Assembly (NCBI GenBank): GCA_938021685.1
Contig: CALIFM010000180.1
Span: forward strand, 1-19,225
DNA length: 19,225 nucleotides
Direction of reading: 5' to 3'
DNA from: an uncultured Gammaproteobacteria bacterium
GTDB taxonomy: Bacteria > Pseudomonadota > Gammaproteobacteria > Arenicellales > Poriferihabitantaceae
The translations under genes and the position numbers were made by a program. Below the pieces are notes generated by a model. It saw only the letters and a program-made list of their open reading frames with translations, did not search any database and was not told the origin of the DNA. Positions 13,195-19,225 of the stretch are shown piece after piece; within the stretch, counting starts at the first letter, position 1, and the number at the start of each line of letters is the position of its first letter.

Positions 13195-13208
13195 TAGCAT
13201 GGATGCTA
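13195..13208. promoter_or_regulatory. Dyad at the predicted rpoN transcription start
   Basis: TAGCAT (13195-13200) mirrors ATGCTA (13203-13208) around GG. It overlaps the expected +1 site of the rpoN promoter, so a protein bound here could repress rpoN. The dyad is short and may be coincidental. Confidence 0.3.
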
Positions 13209-13227
13209 GCAATACAAATAGTGGCCG

Positions 13228-14712
13228 ATGAAGCAAAGCCTTAAATCGACACTCAAGCAAACTTCCTCTTTCTCTTTGCGGCAACAAGATGCCGTGCGCA
13301 CCCTCCAACTGACCAGCACCGCGCTGGCTCAAGAAATCCAGCAAGAGCTGAATATTAATCCGTTTCTTGAGCTAGCAGATACTCACGAGAGCTTAACCGA
13401 TCCCTTACAGGCATTGCCAGATGGTGAGGATAATCTGTCCCCGGAGCACTTTAAAAAAGACGAAGGTCTAGTTCAAACAGATAGTTTGACAGAAAATACG
13501 CAAAGCACCGAAATGGCGCTCGATATTCCTGCGTATGCGCAAAATATCAATGTAGCACCCAGCTACAATCAACCAAGCAGGAATACATCCAATAACAGCC
13601 GCCGCTATATTGAATCACTCAGCGCGAGCAATTTGTCCTTACAGGCCCATCTGCATAAACAAGCAGGCAAAACGCCACTTAATGAAAAACAGCATGCCTT
13701 GCTGGCCTTATTAATTGATAGCGTTGAAGACAACGGCTATCTCGGCACCTCACTGCAAGAGCTGCGTGATTACTTTGGCGATCAACTTCCGATCACGTTA
13801 GCTGAGCTTGAAAACTGTTTAGCTGTATTGCAGCAATTTGAGCCGACTGGCGTGGGCTGCCGAGATTTATCTGAGTGCCTAAGCCTGCAACTTACAGCCA
13901 TGGAGGGCAACACCACTGAGCAGCAACTGGCTTTGGAGTTGGTGCACCATCATTTACCGCTGCTGGGCGCGAAAAAAATGGCGGCGTTACGCAAAAAACT
14001 GAGCGTTAGCCAAACAACACTGGACAAAATCATTAGCCTTATCCAAAGCTTAGATCCTAATCCTGGTGCCTGTTTTGAATCTACCATGACTATTTACATC
14101 AGTGCCGATATCTTCGTCGAGCGCATTGATGACCGCTGGCAAGCCTATTTAAACAAAGGCAACACTCCGCAGCTGGCCTTATCGCCTTATACCGAAGCAT
14201 GGATGAAAGCAGCTAAAACCAGCGCAGAACAAAAACCTTTGCAAGAACACCTTGAGCGCGCCAAGCGTCTACTTTCACAACTTGAAGGCCGTCACCAAAC
14301 TTTGCTGGCTATTGCAGGACAAATTATTGAGCAACAACAAGACTACTTCAATGACGGCGATATCGCCATGAAACCACTTAGCTTGAAGCACATTAGCGAT
14401 GCGCTGGGCATTCATGTGTCTACTGTTTCGCGCGCAGTGAATGGCAAATACTTACTCTATAAAGGCCGTTTGATTGAGCTAAAAACCTTTTTCTCAGCGA
14501 GCCTTGCACAGCAATCTGGCGACACTTCTGCCACCAGCGTAAAAAGCATCATCAAGCAGCTAATCGCCGAAGAACCGCCTAACCGACCCATTTCTGACAA
14601 CGCGCTTACTGAGCAGTTAGCCAAGAGTGGCATTAAAATTGCCCGGCGCACAGTGGCTAAATACCGAGAACAACTTAAAATTCCCGCTTCCTCGATGAGA
14701 AAGCACCTGTAA
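13228..14712 (+). CDS. rpoN: RNA polymerase sigma-54 factor
   Basis: This sigma factor recognises -24/-12 promoters and needs AAA+ enhancer-binding activators; it commonly directs nitrogen, motility and carbon genes. The 494-residue product has the N-terminal activator-interacting region ('LRQQDAVRTLQLTSTALAQEIQQELNINPFLE'), a short acidic linker, and the core-binding domain (about 125-330; 'LIDSVEDNGYL', 'FEPTGVGCRDLSECL', 'LDPNPG'). An HTH lies at about 381-409 ('LSLKHISDALGIHVSTVSRAVNGKYL'), and the RpoN box ARRTVAKYRE is at 472-481. The first 20 residues ('KSTLKQTSSFSLRQQD') diverge from the common 'QQLTMTPQLQQAI' type. It has its own extended -10 promoter and precedes hpf, as in most proteobacteria. 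Confidence 0.97.
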   Translation: MKQSLKSTLKQTSSFSLRQQDAVRTLQLTSTALAQEIQQELNINPFLELADTHESLTDPLQALPDGEDNLSPEHFKKDEGLVQTDSLTENTQSTEMALDIPAYAQNINVAPSYNQPSRNTSNNSRRYIESLSASNLSLQAHLHKQAGKTPLNEKQHALLALLIDSVEDNGYLGTSLQELRDYFGDQLPITLAELENCLAVLQQFEPTGVGCRDLSECLSLQLTAMEGNTTEQQLALELVHHHLPLLGAKKMAALRKKLSVSQTTLDKIISLIQSLDPNPGACFESTMTIYISADIFVERIDDRWQAYLNKGNTPQLALSPYTEAWMKAAKTSAEQKPLQEHLERAKRLLSQLEGRHQTLLAIAGQIIEQQQDYFNDGDIAMKPLSLKHISDALGIHVSTVSRAVNGKYLLYKGRLIELKTFFSASLAQQSGDTSATSVKSIIKQLIAEEPPNRPISDNALTEQLAKSGIKIARRTVAKYREQLKIPASSMRKHL

Positions 14713-14752
14713 ACCAGAGTGGCCATAAGCTACCAAATTTAGGAGAAAAACT

Positions 14753-15043
14753 ATGCAAATTGCGATCAGTGGACAACACCTAGAAGTGACTTCCTCACTA
14801 AAAAGTCATGTGGAAAGTAAACTGGAAAAGATAATCAATCACTTTGATCACCTCACCCAAGCCAATGTTGTGTTACATATAGAAAAAGAAGACCACATGG
14901 CAGAAGTGAACTTACACGCTAAAGGCACCTCTATCCATGCCACTGGATTGGCAGAAAATATGTACGCCGCTATTGATTCAATGGCGCAAAAACTTGATCG
15001 TCAAGTGTTAAAACACAAAGCCAAATTGACTAGGCACCGCTGA
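14753..15043 (+). CDS. hpf: Ribosome hibernation promoting factor (short form)
   Basis: This binds the 30S decoding region in stationary phase and promotes ribosome dimerisation. The 96-residue product fits the short HPF/YhbH class. 'MQIAISGQHLEVTSSLKSHVESKLEKI' at the N-terminus, 'VVLHIEKEDHMAEVNLHAKG' in the middle, and 'DSMAQKLDRQVLKHKAKL' at the end are diagnostic. A strong AGGAG lies 7 bases before the ATG. It follows rpoN by 40 bases and is followed by a terminator-like hairpin, so it is probably the last gene of the rpoN transcript. In related genomes ptsN comes next; here it does not. Confidence 0.95.
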   Translation: MQIAISGQHLEVTSSLKSHVESKLEKIINHFDHLTQANVVLHIEKEDHMAEVNLHAKGTSIHATGLAENMYAAIDSMAQKLDRQVLKHKAKLTRHR

Positions 15044-15072
15044 ATAATAAATCAAGCTTAACCTAACAAAAT

Positions 15073-15089
15073 GCCGTGAAGAGCACGGC
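15073..15089 (+). other. Hairpin after hpf
   Basis: GCCGTG (15073-15078) pairs with CACGGC (15084-15089) around AAGAG. It has no T tract and lies just before the terminator hairpin, so it may stabilise the hpf mRNA 3' end. Confidence 0.5.
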
Positions 15090-15097
15090 GCTAGGCT

Positions 15098-15140
15098 ATT
15101 ATGGGCTAGCAAACGCTTGCCCATAATTGGCTTTATTTTT
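15098..15140 (+). terminator. Intrinsic terminator-like hairpin after hpf
   Basis: ATTATGGGC (15098-15106) pairs with GCCCATAAT (15119-15127). Inside, AGC/GCT pair across a T-T mismatch around an AAAC loop. A T-rich tail follows after TGGC (15132-15140), so the tract is slightly displaced. An alternative GCTAG/CTAGC pairing (15090-15094 with 15106-15110) would compete with this stem. Confidence 0.6.
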
Positions 15141-15239
15141 ATCGAAGTAATGCTTCAATAGCATGTGGTTGGTTGATGAGTCAGCAGATAGGAACAAACT
15201 GACCCTGGAAGACAATCGAAAGTGATAAGACACCTAAGA

Positions 15240-15263
15240 TTTGATCTGATACCATTGATCAAA
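15240..15263. promoter_or_regulatory. Dyad TTTGATC-N10-GATCAAA upstream of the GFA gene
   Basis: Seven-base arms at 15240-15246 and 15257-15263 form a 24-base inverted repeat that ends 19 bases before the GFA start codon. The arms resemble FNR/CRP half-sites (TTGAT/ATCAA), but the spacing is too long for a standard site. Operator function is inference. Confidence 0.3.
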
Positions 15264-15282
15264 AATTTTTGAAGATGAAATC

Positions 15283-15729
15283 ATGACGGCAACTACTGAC
15301 AGCACAACCACTGTGTTTACAGGACGCTGCTATTGCGGTGCGACAACAGTCAGAACAACACAAGCGCCGCAAACCATCGCCTATTGCCACTGCATCGATT
15401 GCCGACGTTGGACAAGTGCGCCAGTTGCCGCTTTCGCTGCATTTGATGAAAAAGTAGTTACATTTGCTCCAAATGAAGGCCGTCATATTACCGCTAACCC
15501 TGGCGTAACCCGTACATTTTGTGCCACATGCGGATCACCACTTACTGGACGCTACGATTATCTCCCAGGACAAGTTTACATCGGAGTATCGATTTTTGAT
15601 CAGAGTAGCGACCTCGAGCCAAAAATTCACACTCATGAGTCAGAGCGACTGTCGTGGCTTCACATCGACGATGACTTGGAACGGATTTCTTCTTCGGGGC
15701 GCTCAAAGATTAACGAAGCATCAAAATAG
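15283..15729 (+). CDS. GFA-family zinc-binding protein (CENP-V/GFA domain)
   Basis: This 148-residue protein has the Mss4-like beta fold that binds zinc. The cysteines are arranged as in the family: C16-x-C18 (GRCYCGA), CHCIDC with C35, C37 and C40, and C80-x-x-C83 in 'RTFCATCGSPL'. The family was named for glutathione-dependent formaldehyde activation, but most members have no proven reaction, so formaldehyde metabolism should not be assumed. It occupies the position between hpf and rapZ where ptsN normally sits, is preceded by a terminator and a 239-base gap, and ends 29 bases before rapZ. This suggests replacement or insertion in this lineage. ATG 15283 is preceded by a modest purine-rich site. 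Confidence 0.9.
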   Translation: MTATTDSTTTVFTGRCYCGATTVRTTQAPQTIAYCHCIDCRRWTSAPVAAFAAFDEKVVTFAPNEGRHITANPGVTRTFCATCGSPLTGRYDYLPGQVYIGVSIFDQSSDLEPKIHTHESERLSWLHIDDDLERISSSGRSKINEASK

Positions 15730-15758
15730 ACCATAAAATACAATTTCATTAAATCGCT

Positions 15759-16628
15759 ATGCCCGCTTTTTCACCGACAAAAATTATTATTATCAGCGGT
15801 TTATCCGGCTCTGGCAAAACCATTGCTTTACAATCGCTGGAAGACATCGGCTATTATTGCATCGATAACTTGCCTTTAGCCTTACTGCCTGAGTTTGCTA
15901 CACACCTATCGCAATCAACCTCGCATAACCATCTGGCAGCGGTGAGTATTGACTCACGTAATTTGGATTTTGATCGCGCCATTGAAGATCATCTAGATGG
16001 TATAAAAACACAACGCATTGAGCATGAACTATTATTTATCGATGCAAACCAAGACGAATTACTACGTCGCTACAGCGAAACACGCCGGCGCCACCCCTTA
16101 ACCAATGAGCAAACCACGTTGGTGGAAGGCATTGAGCAAGAAAGCAAACTGCTTGAGCCAATTAAAGCACGCGCCACTCGCATCATTGATACTACGGGAT
16201 TAACTCCGCACGAATTACGCGAGAAGATCCGCCTGATCGCCGGCGAGCAGCACCAAGGTGCCCAGCTGTTATTTGAATCTTTTGGCTTCAAACACGGCGT
16301 GCCGCGCGAGGCTGATTTTGTATTTGATGTGCGCTGCTTGCCCAACCCGCATTGGGACAAGGACATCAAGCACCTCAGTGGCCTTGATCAAGGCGTGATT
16401 GACTTTTTGCAGGCCAAACCAGAGGTAAGCGAAATGGTGGATGATATCGCTAGTTTTATTGCCAAATGGCTGGAACGCTTCCAAGCTGATAACCGCAGCT
16501 ACCTAACCATTGCCATTGGCTGCACCGGCGGACGCCATCGCTCGGTTTATACGTCCACACAGCTACGGAATTTTTTCAAAAAACAGGGCATTAAAGTACA
16601 AATTCAGCACCGTGATTTAGTCAGCTAG
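15759..16628 (+). CDS. rapZ: RNase adapter protein RapZ
   Basis: RapZ is a P-loop RNA-binding protein. In E. coli it directs RNase E to the small RNA GlmZ and thereby tunes glmS and amino-sugar supply. The 289-residue product (E. coli 284) has Walker A GLSGSGKT (14-21), 'LEDIGYYCIDNLP' next to it, 'VDVRCLPNPHWD'-like sequence (FVFDVRCLPNPHWD), and the C-terminal signature GCTGGRHRSV (254-263) followed by 'LRNFFKKQGIKVQIQHRDL'. The genetic neighbours that feed its regulation elsewhere (ptsN before, ptsO/npr after) are both missing, so here it is unlinked from the nitrogen-PTS. It may be co-transcribed with the GFA gene. Confidence 0.95.
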   Translation: MPAFSPTKIIIISGLSGSGKTIALQSLEDIGYYCIDNLPLALLPEFATHLSQSTSHNHLAAVSIDSRNLDFDRAIEDHLDGIKTQRIEHELLFIDANQDELLRRYSETRRRHPLTNEQTTLVEGIEQESKLLEPIKARATRIIDTTGLTPHELREKIRLIAGEQHQGAQLLFESFGFKHGVPREADFVFDVRCLPNPHWDKDIKHLSGLDQGVIDFLQAKPEVSEMVDDIASFIAKWLERFQADNRSYLTIAIGCTGGRHRSVYTSTQLRNFFKKQGIKVQIQHRDLVS

Positions 16629-16726
16629 GGCCCTCGCTTCATACCCATCTGCAATCTTCAATAAGCGCGCCATTCAATTAAAGAGTGCGTTAAAATCAGC
16701 CGCTGTTTGATTTACACACCAAAGCA

Positions 16727-19198
16727 ATGACGCAGCCATACGACTTTTCTTCTATTGAAGCGCAAGCCCAGCAGTATTGGGATGATAATGAATGCTTCAA
16801 AGTCACCGAAGACCCCAGCAAAGAAAAGTATTATTGCCTATCAATGCTGCCTTACCCTTCGGGCCAGCTGCACATGGGCCATGTGCGCAACTATACCATT
16901 GGCGACGTCATCAGCCGTTACCAACGAATGTTAGGCAAAAATGTGCTGCAACCGATGGGCTGGGATGCGTTTGGGCTGCCCGCTGAAAACGCGGCTATCA
17001 AACACAAAATGCCGCCCGCTAAGTGGACTTACGAAAACATTGATTACATGAAGCAGCAGCTCAAAAGCTTGGGCTTTGCTTATGATTGGAGCCGTGAACT
17101 GGCCACCTGTAAACCCGATTATTACAAGTGGGAGCAATGGTTTTTTACTAAGCTAGTGGAAAAGGGCTTAGCATACAAAAAAATGGCGGTGGTCAACTGG
17201 GACCCTGTTGAGCAGACCGTGCTGGCTAATGAGCAAGTAGTAGATGGCCGTGGTTGGCGCTCAGGCGCGGTGGTGGAGCGCAAAAAAATTCCGCAGTGGT
17301 TTATTGCGATCACTCAGTATGCACAAGAATTGCTGGACGATATCGACGGCCTTGATGGCTGGCCCGATGCCGTGCGCACTATGCAACGTAACTGGATTGG
17401 CCGTTCAGAAGGCCTTGAATTCGCCTTTGATTTGCCGGGCCATGACCCTGTAGAAGTCTATACCACTCGCCCCGACACCATCATGGGCATCACCTTCATC
17501 TCCGTCGCTGCTGAACATCCACTAGCGCTGGAAGTAGCCAAAACAAACTCCGAAGTGGCTACCTTCGTCGAAGAATGCAAGTCAGTTAAAACAGCTGAAG
17601 CCGACTTAGAAAAGATGGAGAAGCGCGGCGTACCGCTTGGCGTTAATGCTATCCACCCCATCACCGGCGAAGAAGTACCAGTGTGGGCGGCCAACTTTGT
17701 GTTGATGGGGTACGGCACGGGCGCAGTAATGGCCGTACCGGCGCACGACCAACGTGACTGGGAATTTGCCCACAAACATGGCATTAAAATTCGTCCAGTA
17801 ATTAAAAGCGGTGGCAAAACACACGATTATGATCAATCATCAATGCTCGACAAAGGCGTGTGTGTAAACTCGGGCGAGTTTGACGGCTTAAATTTTGATG
17901 ATGCTTTTGAGGCGATCACCCAAAAATTGGAAGCTCAGGATAAAGGCCAGCGAAAAACAAATTACCGCCTGCGCGACTGGGGCGTGTCACGCCAACGCTA
18001 TTGGGGCTGCCCTATTCCGATTATTTATGACGAAAAAGACGGCTTGCATGTGGTGCCGACCGAGGACTTGCCAGTACGCTTGCCTGAAGACGTGGCTTTT
18101 TCAGGAGTGAACTCGCCGATTAAAAGCGACCCTGATTTTATCAACACCACCGTGCCAGGCACAGATCAAGCGGGCACCCGCGAAACCGACACCTTCGACA
18201 CCTTCTTTGAGTCGTCGTGGTATTTTGCCCGTTACACCTGCCCTGGGGCAGATGCTTCAATGCTAGACGAACGCGCCAACTATTGGCTGCCAGTGGATCA
18301 GTACGTGGGCGGCATTGAACACGCCGTACTGCATTTGTTGTACGCTCGCTTTTTCCATAAGCTGATGCGTGATGAAGGCTTGGTTGATTCTGACGAGCCA
18401 TTCACCCACTTACTTACACAAGGCATGGTGCTAAAAGACGGCAGCAAAATGTCTAAATCTAAGGGTAATACCGTGGACCCGCAAACCATGATTGATCAAT
18501 ACGGCACCGATACGGTCCGCGTATTCATGATGTTTGCCGCACCGCCAGAGCAATCGCTGGAGTGGAATGGTGATGCCGTGGCCGGCGCACACCGATTTTT
18601 AAGCCGTTTATGGAAATTCATTCACCAGCATGCAGATGCTTTTGTTACGGCGAGTGATGGGCTTAATGCACAAGGCCACAGCAATGCAGGCGATGATAAA
18701 GCTGCTAAGGCCTTGCGTAATCAAACCCACACTATGCTACAAAAGGCCAGTCGCGATTATGAGCGCCATCAATTTAACACGGTGGTGGCTTTATGCATGG
18801 AGTTATTAAATAACTTAGAAAAAGCCAACCCAGACAAAACGCCCACACATGCAGCAGTTTGCTTAGAAGCAAGTATCGCACTGCTTAAAATATTGGCACC
18901 GGTCGCGCCGCATATTTCTCATGCATTATGGCGTGCCATTAAACAGCCCGGCGACATCATTGATGCCTCGTGGCCCGTGCTAGACGAACAAGCTTTGGTT
19001 CAAGACACCATCAAAATGGTGGTACAAATCAATGGCAAAAAGCGCGCCGAGATTGAAGTGGCGGCTGACCTAGATAAAGAACAAGTTGAAGCCCTAGCGA
19101 TACAACACGAAGCCGTACAACGCAATCTTGAAGGCCTGACCACCCGCAAAGTGATTGTGGTACCGGGGCGCTTGGTTAATATTGTTGCGACAGCCTAG
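16727..19198 (+). CDS. leuS: Leucyl-tRNA synthetase
   Basis: This class I aminoacyl-tRNA synthetase charges tRNA-Leu. The complete 823-residue product (E. coli 860) has the HIGH motif as HMGH (49-52, 'PYPSGQLHMGHVRNY'), and 'GWDAFGLPAENAAI' follows. The CP1 editing domain (about 225-420) includes 'VYTTRPDTIMGITF' and 'YGTGAVMAVPAHDQRD'. The signature loop KMSKS is at 574-578 ('DGSKMSKSKGNTVDP'), and the anticodon-binding and C-terminal domains end in 'TTRKVIVVPGRLVNIVA'. It starts 98 bases after rapZ, with no gene between; ptsO/npr would be expected there in many relatives. lptE and holA, common followers of leuS, would lie beyond the window. Confidence 0.98.
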   Translation: MTQPYDFSSIEAQAQQYWDDNECFKVTEDPSKEKYYCLSMLPYPSGQLHMGHVRNYTIGDVISRYQRMLGKNVLQPMGWDAFGLPAENAAIKHKMPPAKWTYENIDYMKQQLKSLGFAYDWSRELATCKPDYYKWEQWFFTKLVEKGLAYKKMAVVNWDPVEQTVLANEQVVDGRGWRSGAVVERKKIPQWFIAITQYAQELLDDIDGLDGWPDAVRTMQRNWIGRSEGLEFAFDLPGHDPVEVYTTRPDTIMGITFISVAAEHPLALEVAKTNSEVATFVEECKSVKTAEADLEKMEKRGVPLGVNAIHPITGEEVPVWAANFVLMGYGTGAVMAVPAHDQRDWEFAHKHGIKIRPVIKSGGKTHDYDQSSMLDKGVCVNSGEFDGLNFDDAFEAITQKLEAQDKGQRKTNYRLRDWGVSRQRYWGCPIPIIYDEKDGLHVVPTEDLPVRLPEDVAFSGVNSPIKSDPDFINTTVPGTDQAGTRETDTFDTFFESSWYFARYTCPGADASMLDERANYWLPVDQYVGGIEHAVLHLLYARFFHKLMRDEGLVDSDEPFTHLLTQGMVLKDGSKMSKSKGNTVDPQTMIDQYGTDTVRVFMMFAAPPEQSLEWNGDAVAGAHRFLSRLWKFIHQHADAFVTASDGLNAQGHSNAGDDKAAKALRNQTHTMLQKASRDYERHQFNTVVALCMELLNNLEKANPDKTPTHAAVCLEASIALLKILAPVAPHISHALWRAIKQPGDIIDASWPVLDEQALVQDTIKMVVQINGKKRAEIEVAADLDKEQVEALAIQHEAVQRNLEGLTTRKVIVVPGRLVNIVATA

Positions 19199-19225
19199 CT
19201 AGCAATAAAAACTCCTCACCCGCCG

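Larger units (their letters stand above)
15044..15282. other. hpf-GFA gap, site where ptsN usually lies
   Basis: These 239 bases contain two hairpins near the left end (listed separately) and a TTTGATC/GATCAAA dyad at 15240-15263 just before the GFA gene. I find no open frame and no recognisable remnant of ptsN (EIIA-Ntr). A promoter for the GFA-rapZ pair should lie here, but no clear -35/-10 pair was found. Confidence 0.5.

Noticed and set aside
15044..15282. Decayed ptsN pseudogene
   Set aside because: No frame in this gap shows EIIA-like sequence; only hairpins and AT-rich DNA are visible.
15283..15729. Formaldehyde detoxification enzyme
   Set aside because: The GFA family name does not establish that reaction, and no adhC or frm genes are adjacent.
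1..19225. CRISPR arrays, insertion sequences, tRNA genes or phage attachment sites
   Set aside because: No regularly spaced repeats, transposase motifs, tRNA-like cloverleaf or flanking direct repeats were seen on either strand.

Overview
The window looks like chromosomal DNA of a marine-type gammaproteobacterium of moderate GC. The evidence is the gene order kdsD-lptC-lptA-lptB-rpoN-hpf-rapZ, an outer-membrane porin, and the lipopolysaccharide-transport genes. I cannot name the genus. There are no rRNA or tRNA genes, insertion sequences, phage genes or CRISPR arrays, and no gene-free stretch exceeds 300 bases.

Layout. (1) 1-1046: a porin gene with a dyad upstream and an intrinsic terminator downstream. 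(2) 1085-2684, minus strand: a YCII/DGPF-domain gene translationally overlapped with an ECF42-type sigma factor that carries a TPR-like C-terminus; two dyads lie upstream. (3) 2836-8853: a small-molecule catabolic island arranged around a LysR regulator. A 2OG-Fe(II) oxygenase and an M24-fold enzyme run leftward. A beta-hydroxyacid dehydrogenase, a class II aldolase/adducin protein and a mandelate-racemase-like enzyme run rightward. The M24-fold enzyme carries every catalytic residue I recall for the DMSP lyase DddP. (4) 8897-9982, minus strand: a glutathione S-transferase and a small lipoprotein. (5) 10242-19198, plus strand: housekeeping genes for Kdo synthesis (kdsD), LPS transport (lptC, lptA, lptB), sigma-54 (rpoN), ribosome hibernation (hpf), a GFA-family zinc protein, rapZ and leuS.

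How the parts fit. The island looks like one regulon for an unidentified substrate. Its three rightward enzymes (oxidoreductase, aldolase-like, racemase/dehydratase-like) are a typical set for hydroxy-acid or sugar-acid breakdown, but several carry substitutions at classical active-site positions, so their textbook reactions should not be assumed. The housekeeping block departs from the usual gammaproteobacterial order. kdsC is missing between kdsD and lptC; ptsN is missing between hpf and rapZ, where the GFA gene sits instead; and ptsO/npr is missing after rapZ. LptC also stops early and lacks the C-terminal segment that in E. coli contacts LptA.

The most interesting items are the DddP-like enzyme in a non-DddP setting, the uncharacterised island as a whole, the loss of nitrogen-PTS genes from the rpoN locus, and the short LptC. 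Functional statements rest on motif recognition from memory, since no database search was possible.
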